DNA of 5,840 nucleotides from Acidobacteriota bacterium (GCA_021804195.1 JAJZKJ010000164.1:1-5840); one strand, 5' to 3'. Shown: positions 1 through 4,803, counted from the first letter of the stretch. The notes: generated by a model from the sequence alone, not told the origin. Made by a program: numbers and translations.

Positions 1-1
1 G

Positions 2-379
2 ACATATCCAAGCGACCAAGTTTCTTGGCTGGCCTATTTAGGTAACATGCAGGTGCATTACTGTGGGGCCAATGAGACTGCGTTAGGCAATCCGGAATTG
101 ACCGCCAAAGCCATTGATGCCGTTGCGCGGGCGTTGCTGACCAAGGTATCGCCAGAGCCTGCCACCGCGGCGGTTGAGCCTGCAAAACATAAGGCTGGGC
201 GATTAAACAAGGCGGAATCGGAAACAAAAAGGGCGGAATTGTTGGCCACGTGCTCCGCGCATCCAACGATGATGAATGATTTTCCGGCGCTCGCCCGTAC
301 TATCGGTGTCAGCGAAGACACCTGCCGACGCTGGCTGAACGACTTTAATAAAAAACACTCCGGAAACCAGAAACACTAA
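2..379 (+). CDS. C-terminal part of a protein with a terminal helix-turn-helix, 5'-truncated by the window edge
   Basis: I do not recognise the family. The frame is open from the first complete codon at base 2 to the TAA at 377-379. The first ATG (base 47) has no convincing ribosome binding site, and the 15 codons before it read as ordinary protein (TYPSDQVSWLAYLGN), so I treat this as the tail of a longer gene; an internal start at 47 (110 aa) is the alternative. Counting from that ATG, residues 1-35 look helical, 36-62 are a Pro/Ala/Lys-rich linker, and 79-98 (FPALARTIGVSEDTCRRWLN) are a clear helix-turn-helix, followed by a basic tail. A DNA-binding role is inferred from that motif only. 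The gene is isolated from the next operon by a terminator 42 bp downstream. Confidence 0.6.
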   Translation, partial: TYPSDQVSWLAYLGNMQVHYCGANETALGNPELTAKAIDAVARALLTKVSPEPATAAVEPAKHKAGRLNKAESETKRAELLATCSAHPTMMNDFPALARTIGVSEDTCRRWLNDFNKKHSGNQKH

Positions 380-420
380 AAAAGATTGCAACCGAATTGC
401 GACTGATCGACCTGTACTTT

Positions 421-443
421 AGCCGCATTTTATGCGGCTTTTG
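421..443 (+). terminator. Rho-independent terminator after the truncated first gene
   Basis: A perfect 8-bp stem (AGCCGCAT at 421-428, ATGCGGCT at 432-439) with a 3-nt TTT loop is followed by TTTT at 439-442. The stem contains five G/C pairs and the T run is short, so it is modest but standard. It lies 42 bp after the stop codon of the upstream gene and 65 bp before the next start, which fits a transcription unit boundary. Confidence 0.75.
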
Positions 444-507
444 CGTTGGGAATTGCGCCGGAATTGCGGCTGGCACCCATAGGTGTACGAGCATAGGAGT
501 ACACATT
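444..507 (+). promoter_or_regulatory. Repeat-rich leader of the left operon
   Basis: This stretch between the terminator and the 64-aa gene holds several short repeats. GGAATTGCG occurs at 449-457 and 460-468, exactly 11 bp apart, and a related CGAATTGCG lies at 393-401 before the terminator. CATAGGTGTAC (478-488) is followed 14 bp later by CATAGGAGTAC (492-502), a 10/11 match. GTGTAC (483-488) and GTACAC (499-504) form an inverted repeat whose loop carries the Shine-Dalgarno sequence AGGAG (495-499). I see no convincing -35/-10 pair, so the promoter is not placed. Phased short repeats before a regulator-containing operon suggest an operator, and the hairpin suggests control of ribosome access; both are inference. 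Confidence 0.4.
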
Positions 508-702
508 ATGGCACGGGCATACAACTTTGATCCCGATGGGGCTGGCCGTGATAGCGTCCTGTATTGGGGTGCCGTGCTGGCACAGGCCGTGCGAGACCGC
601 GACGCGGCACGCGCTCAGACCGCACGAGCCGAGCTACGCCGCCTGCGGTGCAATCTTGCCTGGCGTCCGCGCCGTGCAACCAAGGCGGAGGCTCGCCCAT
701 GA
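508..702 (+). CDS. Small basic hypothetical protein, 64 aa, first gene of the left operon
   Basis: The family is not recognised. The ATG at 508 is chosen because AGGAGT (495-500) lies 7 bp upstream. A TTG at 397 in the same frame would run through the terminator hairpin and has no such site. The product starts MARAYNFDPDGAGRDSVLYW and continues with one long amphipathic, Ala/Arg-rich helix (about residues 20-48, with AQAVRDRDAARAQTARAEL), ending in a basic tail (RPRRATKAEARP). There is no signal peptide or membrane segment. Its TGA overlaps the ATG of the next gene (ATGA at 699-702), so the two are probably translationally coupled. The size, charge and position before an AlpA-like gene suggest an accessory nucleic-acid-binding or regulatory protein, but nothing in the sequence proves a role. 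Confidence 0.65.
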   Translation: MARAYNFDPDGAGRDSVLYWGAVLAQAVRDRDAARAQTARAELRRLRCNLAWRPRRATKAEARP

Positions 703-938
703 GCACCGCAATCGCACCACCGCCTGATACCGCATCACCGTTGGCTGTCGATTCGCATGGAGCCGCGCGCCTGATGGGCGTAAGCGAATCGCACTGGCGG
801 ATCATGGTTTCCGGTGGCCGTTGCCCGCCTGGCTTCCGCCTGGGCCGTAGGCGGCTGTGGAGTGTTGCCGAATTAACCGCATGGATTGCGGCGGGAGCAC
901 CGAGCAACGACCGATGGACGATTTTGAAACGCGCATAA
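699..938 (+). CDS. AlpA/excisionase-type winged-helix DNA-binding protein, 79 aa
   Basis: The protein carries the MerR/AlpA-like 'HTH_17' fold. Residues 18-37 (DSHGAARLMGVSESHWRIMV) are the helix-turn-helix, followed by a wing-like segment (PPGFRLGRRRLWSVAELTAWI, 43-63) typical of excisionase-type proteins, where the gene-specific F/P-R-x-GRRRLW strand precedes a final 'ELxxWI' helix. Such proteins bind and bend DNA during excision or activate element genes. The ATG at 699 is preceded by AAGGCGGAGG (682-691) with 7-bp spacing and overlaps the previous stop. A longer reading from 564 in the same frame would run antiparallel to no known motif and overlap the 64-aa gene for 45 codons, so it is rejected. 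The integrase of this element is 4 kb away, so a role in replication control is as likely as excision. Confidence 0.8.
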   Translation: MSTAIAPPPDTASPLAVDSHGAARLMGVSESHWRIMVSGGRCPPGFRLGRRRLWSVAELTAWIAAGAPSNDRWTILKRA

Positions 939-942
939 AAAA

Positions 943-971
943 GGCCGCGACGGTGACAAAACCGCGCGGCC
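943..971. promoter_or_regulatory. Strong bulged hairpin between the AlpA-like gene and the ATPase gene; terminator-shaped on the minus strand
   Basis: GGCCGCG (943-949) pairs with CGCGGCC (965-971), and CGGT (951-954) continues the stem with ACCG (961-964). This gives 11 pairs with a single bulged A at 950 and a 6-nt loop (GACAAA). On the + strand no T run follows, so it is not a + terminator. Read on the minus strand the stem is followed directly by TTTTTT (complement of 937-942), which is the shape of an intrinsic terminator for antisense transcripts. It ends 14 bp before the ATPase start, so in the mRNA it would sit just upstream of that start and could affect translation or protect or process the message. 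Confidence 0.55.
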
Positions 972-985
972 GGAAAGATTGAGAT

Positions 986-2515
986 ATGGGTACTATACCG
1001 GAAAATCACGCAGACACACAAACTCCGCTGCCCGTCCGCTGGGCCGACGCCGAAAAAAATCTACTGGCGAGCTTGCTTAGTCGCGCGCCCGAAAGCCTGA
1101 ACCGGCAGGCTGACCGAATCATTTTTATCCGCGAAGCCGCCGAAAAGCTGATCGGGTATCAGTGGAGCACGCCGCGTAACCGCTTGGTATTGGAATCCAT
1201 ATCGCGCAGTGCCGAGCGGGCCGAGTTTCCGACGCCGGCTGCAATCCGGGCGGAACTTGACCGCGTGGCCGCCACCGAAGCATCGGAGTTTGTCGCCGCG
1301 ATTCGCGGCGAGTTTCCTGGCGACGCTGATGCCGCCCTTTGGCTGGGGCAGTGTATCGAGTTGGGCCGCGCGTGCGAGATTTACTCTGCCGCTGACCGCG
1401 TAAAGCTGGCACTGGACACGGGCCAGACAACCACCGACATTGCGCCGCTACTGGCTAAAATCAACGCCGCCGCAATGCCTGCCGAGCCGCCGCGAAGCAT
1501 CCTTGACCTTTCCACCAACGTGGCCGACCTGCTGGCAAATCCAAAACCATTGGCGGAGCCGATCATCGACGGCGGCCTACGCCGTGGCGAAGTCGGGCTA
1601 TGGGTAGGGGCAACAAAAACCGCTAAAAGCTGGAGCATAATGCACTGGCATATCGCCGTTGCGACGGGCGGATCATGCTTCAATTACCGATGCCGCCGTG
1701 GCCCAAGCCTGATGATCGACTGTGAACTTGCCCTGTCCACCAATACCCACCGACTGAAGCGAGTGGCCGAACTTTACGGCGAGCCTGACCTATCCGGCGT
1801 GGAGCTTGTATCTTTTCGCGAAAATCCAATTACGATAGACAATCTAATCCCGATGCTTGAGCGTGTGCCGCCGCGGCGCTTTGATCTCATTACCATTGAT
1901 CCGATTTTCAAGCTGCTGCCCGCTGATGCCGACGAAAATAATAATGCGTTCATCGCCGCATTTTTTTCGCGGTTGATCGCCCTGGCAACCAAGTTGGATT
2001 GTGCAATCCTGTGCGTGCATCACACCTCCAAAGGCCTGCAATCGGGCAAGGCTATATCTGACCTTGGCGCTGGGGCCGGAGCACAAAGCCGGGCTGTCGA
2101 TTGGCACTGCGGGCTAAGGGAGCACGCGGAAGCCGGTTGCGTAAGTCTACATACGCTTTGTCGGAGCTTCCCGCCGTCCGAACCGAGTGTATGGGAGCTT
2201 ACACCACCGAGTATGGCCGCCCGACCAGACCTTGACCCTGACGCCCTGAAGCAACCTAAGCCGCGTAAAAAGCCTGATCGTGTCGCAATGGCCGAGCCAA
2301 AGGCACCAAAGCCAAACTGGATGACGGCGGCGGGGCTGGCGACTGACGCGCCGCATGATGCCGCTTGGTTCAGCGCCGAACTGGGTGTATCCGAGCGAAC
2401 CGCCAAGGAACTTTTGCGGCAGGCGGCAGCGAAGAAGGCTGTCTATTTTTGGCCGCCAAAGGGAGCCAGAAACCCCCATCAATGGGCCAAAATTCCGATG
2501 CCCTTAACAGGGTAG
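986..2515 (+). CDS. RepA-like RecA-fold ATPase with DnaB-N-like N-terminus and C-terminal winged helix
   Basis: This is probably the replication ATPase of the element (AAA_25/RepA-like helicase family), a 509-aa cytoplasmic protein. Residues 20-95 resemble the DnaB N-terminal domain (AEKNLLASLLSRAPESLNRQ onward). The ATPase domain spans about 188-385. The P-loop is GATKTAKS (208-215), with Ala in place of the usual Gly before Lys214. Walker B is DLITID (300-305), and CVHHTSKG (343-350) is the His-His motif typical of RepA/RadA-like members. A basic, Pro-rich linker (421-445) leads to a winged helix (about 455-503, with WFSAELGVSERTAKELLRQA). The ATG at 986 is the first possible start because an in-frame TGA lies 6 bp upstream (980-982). 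The ribosome binding site is weak (GGAAAG, 972-977). The family commonly tolerates P-loop variation of this kind, so I expect it to be active. DNA unwinding is inferred from family, not shown. Confidence 0.8.
   Translation: MGTIPENHADTQTPLPVRWADAEKNLLASLLSRAPESLNRQADRIIFIREAAEKLIGYQWSTPRNRLVLESISRSAERAEFPTPAAIRAELDRVAATEASEFVAAIRGEFPGDADAALWLGQCIELGRACEIYSAADRVKLALDTGQTTTDIAPLLAKINAAAMPAEPPRSILDLSTNVADLLANPKPLAEPIIDGGLRRGEVGLWVGATKTAKSWSIMHWHIAVATGGSCFNYRCRRGPSLMIDCELALSTNTHRLKRVAELYGEPDLSGVELVSFRENPITIDNLIPMLERVPPRRFDLITIDPIFKLLPADADENNNAFIAAFFSRLIALATKLDCAILCVHHTSKGLQSGKAISDLGAGAGAQSRAVDWHCGLREHAEAGCVSLHTLCRSFPPSEPSVWELTPPSMAARPDLDPDALKQPKPRKKPDRVAMAEPKAPKPNWMTAAGLATDAPHDAAWFSAELGVSERTAKELLRQAAAKKAVYFWPPKGARNPHQWAKIPMPLTG
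1293..1311. repeat. 19-bp hyphenated palindrome inside the ATPase gene
   Basis: TCGCCGCGA (1293-1301) and TCGCGGCGA (1303-1311) are perfect reverse complements around a single T at 1302. It encodes V-A-A-I-R-G-E in the N-terminal domain of the ATPase. In a G+C-rich gene it could be chance, but nine of nine pairs with a one-base spacer is the form of a dimer binding site. Confidence 0.4.
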
Positions 2516-2631
2516 CGCCGTGTGACACGCGCGCACGGTTTTCCCCTATAAGGTGCGTACACGCACTTATAGGGCAACCGAAGCGTGTGCAACACACACC
2601 AGATTGAGACCGAAAACAGGAGCAAGAAACC
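2516..2631 (+). promoter_or_regulatory. Dyad-rich 116-bp spacer before the second operon
   Basis: No gene is seen here. Three short dyads follow one another: GTGT-G-ACAC (2520-2528), a larger bulged inverted repeat (2544-2574, listed separately), and GTGTG-CAA-CACAC (2585-2597). All are built from GTG/CAC steps. The spacer ends with AGGAG (2618-2622), the ribosome binding site of the 45-aa gene. The spacer may contain the promoter of the second operon, although no -35/-10 pair stands out. It could also be an operator or a small replication origin bound by the neighbouring RepA-like ATPase. I cannot choose between these from sequence alone. Confidence 0.45.
2544..2574. repeat. 31-bp bulged inverted repeat (hairpin or operator)
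   Basis: CCCTATAA (2544-2551) pairs with TTATAGGG (2567-2574), and GTGCG (2553-2557) with CGCAC (2562-2566). This leaves one bulged G at 2552 and a 4-nt loop TACA. The core GTGCGT-AC-ACGCAC (2553-2566) is itself a tight dyad. No T run follows on either strand, so it is not an intrinsic terminator. It lies 29 bp after the ATPase stop and 58 bp before the next start. The single-base bulge recalls the hairpins at 943-971 and 4766-4803. Confidence 0.65.
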
Positions 2632-2769
2632 ATGACCGACCGTGACGCCATAAAACTTGACCGCCTGATCCGAAAGCGCCGCAAGGCTCTGGGCATAACG
2701 CCAAGCCGCTGGCGTGCCGCCTGGAATCGCCTGGGCTGGATAACAAACTTTGTTGCGGGGATTTTATGA
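2632..2769 (+). CDS. 45-aa basic hypothetical protein, first gene of the second operon
   Basis: The family is not recognised. The ATG at 2632 has a clear AGGAG (2618-2622) 9 bp upstream. Its TGA (2767-2769) overlaps the ATG of the topoisomerase-like gene (ATGA at 2766-2769), which argues that the short frame is really translated. The product begins MTDRDAIKLDRLIRKRRKAL and ends with a Trp-rich segment (SRWRAAWNRLGWITNFVAGIL, about 25-45) that is partly hydrophobic. It is probably helical and strongly basic in the middle. A leader peptide coupling translation into the downstream gene, or a small partner of it, are the simplest ideas. There is no signal peptide and no recognised motif. Confidence 0.65.
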   Translation: MTDRDAIKLDRLIRKRRKALGITPSRWRAAWNRLGWITNFVAGIL

Positions 2770-3764
2770 ACACCATACAGAAAAAAGCGGGAGCGAAGCA
2801 AAAAACTAAACTAGTCACGGTTTTGGATATTCTCCGCGCCAAAGGCTTTGAACCCGGGCGCGACACCAATTGGGGCGAGGATGACGTTAACCGGAATTAC
2901 GGCATTATCATGCGGGCCGGTCTATCCATGAAAAACCTGCCGCTGGCGTGCGTTGCCGGCGAGATATTGGCTTGCGAACAGCCTGATACCGTGCGTGGCG
3001 TGATGTATCGTTGCGTATCCGCCGGCTGGCTGCCGGATACGAGCAAGCGGTCGTACGGCCAAATTCAGCGCCTATTGGTGGAACTGCGGAAAAAGGGTGT
3101 TATCCCTTATTCGTGGATTGTCGATAACGTCCGTAGCACTGAAAAGCCGTCAAGCTGGAGCGGGTTAGAGGATTTTGCGGACACTGTTTCGGGCGCATAC
3201 CGAAAGGACTTTTGGGCCAGCCTGCCGGATTACGTTTGCGTGATCGTGGAAAAGGACACCATTGCGGGCCGCATATCCGAGGTTACGCGGGAGTATGACG
3301 TACCCATGCACCCCTTGCGTGGATTCTCCAGCACTTCTTTCGCATGGGGGATTGGGGAAGGTTGGCGGCAAATTGAAAAGCCTATCCATGCCCTGTATAT
3401 CGGCGATCACGATCCTTCTGGGTACGGGATTGAAAAAAGCATCCGGGAAAATCTGGCAAAGTTTTCTGGCCGCAACGATTTTACTTGGGAACGGCTGGCC
3501 GTAAAGGCGGATCAGTTTCAGCAATTCAATATTCTGCCACTGGCGATCAAGCGCCAAGACAAACGGGCCGTCGGATTTATTAAGCTGTACGGCGAGCAGT
3601 GTGCGGAAGTGGAAGCGGTGCCGGCATCGGCCTTGCGCGAGATGGTACGGGCCGCGATTGAATCCCATATTCCACAAGAGCAATGGGCAAAACTCAAGGC
3701 GATTGAATCCGGGGAAAAACAAAGCTGGCATGAAGCGATGGCGAAGATTGGGGGCCGACCATGA
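2766..3764 (+). CDS. Stand-alone Spo11 / topoisomerase VI A-subunit-like TOPRIM protein (Mini-A type)
   Basis: The 332-aa protein has the two-domain layout of type IIB topoisomerase A subunits. The winged-helix (5Y-CAP) part spans about 55-125. In TVRGVMYRCVSAGWLP (75-90), Tyr81 stands where Spo11 and Topo VI-A have the DNA-cleaving tyrosine. The TOPRIM part starts near 154: VCVIVEKDTIAGRI (157-170) supplies the metal-binding Glu162, and ALYIGDHDPSGYGIEKSI (209-226) supplies the DxD pair Asp214/Asp216. The C-terminal segment EVEAVPASALREMVRAAIE (281-299) resembles the end of these proteins. The expected activity is a tyrosine-linked double-strand DNA cut needing Mg2+. No ATPase B subunit lies beside it, which matches the 'Mini-A' group described from mobile elements. 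The start is tied to the upstream gene by ATGA and has only a weak site of its own (GGGGA, 2757-2761). Wadjet JetD also has a Topo VI-A-like fold, but no jetABC genes are present here. Confidence 0.75.
   Translation: MNTIQKKAGAKQKTKLVTVLDILRAKGFEPGRDTNWGEDDVNRNYGIIMRAGLSMKNLPLACVAGEILACEQPDTVRGVMYRCVSAGWLPDTSKRSYGQIQRLLVELRKKGVIPYSWIVDNVRSTEKPSSWSGLEDFADTVSGAYRKDFWASLPDYVCVIVEKDTIAGRISEVTREYDVPMHPLRGFSSTSFAWGIGEGWRQIEKPIHALYIGDHDPSGYGIEKSIRENLAKFSGRNDFTWERLAVKADQFQQFNILPLAIKRQDKRAVGFIKLYGEQCAEVEAVPASALREMVRAAIESHIPQEQWAKLKAIESGEKQSWHEAMAKIGGRP
3014..3041. repeat. 8-bp inverted repeat within the topoisomerase-like gene
   Basis: CGTATCCG (3014-3021) and CGGATACG (3034-3041) are perfect reverse complements with a 12-bp spacer. 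The repeat begins two codons after the codon for the presumed catalytic Tyr81. It may be coincidence of coding sequence and is recorded because both arms are perfect. Confidence 0.3.
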
Positions 3765-4375
3765 TTGACCGCCCATTATTTGACGCACCGCCGCCCGCAC
3801 GGCCAAAACGCCAGAACCGCGCGGGATCCAAAACGCCGCCGTTGCCGGCACGGGCAAAGATACCGGCTGAAATTTGGCGTATCGAACTCTCTGGTCATAA
3901 CCGCGACGGCCTGCCGCCCGTGGTTTGTAGAATCCGACGGGCCTTGAAAAACGCCGGACGTTGTTATCACCTGAAGGCCAAGGTTATCGCGTGTCCGCCG
4001 CCCATTGCATCGCCGGGCGATTCGGCGGCCTATCAATTCAGTGACTCTCAGCGGGCGTTTGTCGCCCTGAAAATTGAAAATGCGCTGGCCCCGGAGGCCA
4101 AGGAGCGGCAGCGCCAGGGTGGCAAAGAGGCTGGACGCGGCAGGAAAAAGGTTGTGTCGAATTCTACACAACCTATTTTGTCGCCGCACGACAACAAGGC
4201 TCGCACCCAGGCGGCAAAACTTGCAGGGCCGCCGCCAGACGCGACACCGGGCGATTCGACGGGTTATTTATCATCCGAAATCGCACGAGGGCCGGAAATC
4301 GAGGATAATGGAGCCGTACAAACCGCCGAAGCGCATCGGCAGATAGAAGGAGCCAAAAAATGGCCATCGAACTGA
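3761..4375 (+). CDS. Probable ParB-related DNA-binding protein with an internal duplication
   Basis: The 204-aa protein is only partly recognisable. Residues 92-123 (SDSQRAFVALKIENALAPEA, then KERQRQGGKEAG) resemble the 'LNDSQRA...GGK' helices that follow the N-terminal domain in ParB/KorB-like proteins of phages and plasmids. KARTQAAKLAG (146-156) resembles the start of their HTH, and GYLSSEIARG...GAVQTAEAHRQIEGAKK (168-200) the 'YVS-A...dG-lT..eA-r-I' end. The usual front ParB nuclease-like domain is not evident. Residues 1-78 are a Pro-rich start followed by a basic unit (LPPVVCRIRRALKNAGRCYH, 51-70) of unknown role. The motif PPPxAxPGDSxxY appears at 79-91 and again at 157-169, the second copy falling where the recognition helix is expected, so the protein may be altered or partly degenerate. 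The start overlaps the previous stop (ATGA at 3761-3764), with GGGGG at 3750-3754. Confidence 0.5.
   Translation: MIDRPLFDAPPPARPKRQNRAGSKTPPLPARAKIPAEIWRIELSGHNRDGLPPVVCRIRRALKNAGRCYHLKAKVIACPPPIASPGDSAAYQFSDSQRAFVALKIENALAPEAKERQRQGGKEAGRGRKKVVSNSTQPILSPHDNKARTQAAKLAGPPPDATPGDSTGYLSSEIARGPEIEDNGAVQTAEAHRQIEGAKKWPSN
3995..4267 (+). repeat. Imperfect 39-bp direct repeat within the ParB-like gene
   Basis: Bases 3995-4033 and 4229-4267 encode PPPIASPGDSAAY and PPPDATPGDSTGY in the same frame, 234 bp (78 codons) apart. The longest identical runs are CCGCCGCC at the start and CCGGGCGATTCG in the middle. The shared reading frame and equal spacing suggest an old internal duplication rather than chance. 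Confidence 0.5.
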
Positions 4376-4764
4376 CTGAAGATGATTTTCCGCCGCATCC
4401 GACGCTGTCGCCGTTGCAACAAAAAGCCGCATATCTGCTAGCGCTTGGCTGGAGCTACAGGCGTATCGCTTCCGAAATCGGCGTAAGCAAATCGACGATC
4501 TGTGACTGGAGTAAAGACCCAGAATTCTCCGGACAAATCGGTACAGTTTCCTCGGAAGCCGCCCGCCGTTTCCAAGCCGTAAACCTGCGGGCAACGATCA
4601 AGGCTATCCGTGATCTTCACTGCATTGCTTTTAACAGAAGCACGAAAACTTCCGACCGGCTTGCGGCTCTCAAGCTGATCATCGATTTGGCTATTTCTTG
4701 GAATGTTGTCCGGCCTTTGGAAGAGTCTCGGCGGCGGCTGGAAAACCTGGCCAGCCGATCATAG
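4360..4764 (+). CDS. Helix-turn-helix protein resembling small terminase subunits / Hin-type HTH proteins, 134 aa
   Basis: Residues 15-50 read as a resolvase/terminase-type HTH: TLSPLQQKAAYLLALGWSYR, then RIASEIGVSKSTICDW, followed by the usual 'SKDPEF' (51-56). The rest is helical (about 65-133), with a late LAALKLIIDLAI segment like the 'lraa-k-ildla' repeat seen in phage small terminase-like and transposon HTH proteins. It therefore binds DNA. Whether it recognises a packaging site or acts as a regulator is open, and no large terminase gene is in view. The start has AGAAGGAG (4345-4352) with 7-bp spacing, all inside the end of the previous gene (16-bp overlap). It is the last gene of the second operon, and a hairpin begins 2 bp after its TAG. 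Confidence 0.7.
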   Translation: MAIELTEDDFPPHPTLSPLQQKAAYLLALGWSYRRIASEIGVSKSTICDWSKDPEFSGQIGTVSSEAARRFQAVNLRATIKAIRDLHCIAFNRSTKTSDRLAALKLIIDLAISWNVVRPLEESRRRLENLASRS

Positions 4765-4765
4765 G

Positions 4766-4803
4766 CCCCGTAGAAATGTCCGGAAATGTCCGCTTTTACG
4801 GGG
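4766..4803 (+). terminator. Bulged hairpin after the second operon, possible terminator or operator
   Basis: CCCCGTA (4766-4772) pairs with TACGGGG (4797-4803). After a bulged G, AAA (4774-4776) continues with TTT (4794-4796). Inside, CGGA (4781-4784) and TCCG (4789-4792) form a second small stem around AATG. It follows the stop codon by one base, as a terminator would, but only TATTCGGG follows, so a true T run is missing. Its loop holds a tandem repeat (listed separately) and it lies just upstream of the promoter for the regulator-integrase pair, so an operator or recombination-site role is an alternative. Confidence 0.45.
4773..4792 (+). repeat. Perfect tandem 10-bp repeat upstream of the regulator-integrase promoter
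   Basis: GAAATGTCCG occurs twice with no gap (4773-4782 and 4783-4792). The 10-bp period puts both copies on the same face of the helix. The position, 34 bp before the -35 box of the xre-int operon, suits a binding site for the XRE regulator or arm-type sites for the integrase. Neither is shown. Confidence 0.7.

Noticed and set aside
397..507. TTG-started upstream extension of the 64-aa protein
   Set aside because: It would translate through the terminator hairpin at 421-443. The ATG at 508 has a well-spaced AGGAG.
506..1021. 171-codon open frame on the minus strand
   Set aside because: It lies opposite the 64-aa and AlpA-like genes, which have good ribosome binding sites and a recognisable HTH. 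Its protein is Arg/Pro/Ala-rich with no motif.
1053..1967. A7 run (1053-1059) and T7 run (1961-1967) in the ATPase gene as programmed frameshift sites
   Set aside because: The frame is continuous on both sides with family motifs in the same frame, and no useful alternative frame opens after either run.
2370..2801. 143-codon minus-strand frame covering the dyad-rich spacer
   Set aside because: It covers the end of the ATPase gene and the whole 45-aa gene, has no motif, and would code across strong inverted repeats.
2766..3764. Wadjet JetD identity for the TOPRIM protein
   Set aside because: JetD shares the fold, but none of the SMC-like jetABC partners are present and the neighbours are replication and element genes.
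3165..3857. 230-codon open frame on the minus strand
   Set aside because: Antisense to the topoisomerase-like gene, whose catalytic motifs are on the + strand. Long antisense frames are common in G+C-rich DNA.
4773..4792. CRISPR-like repeat
   Set aside because: Only two 10-bp copies, directly adjacent with no spacer.
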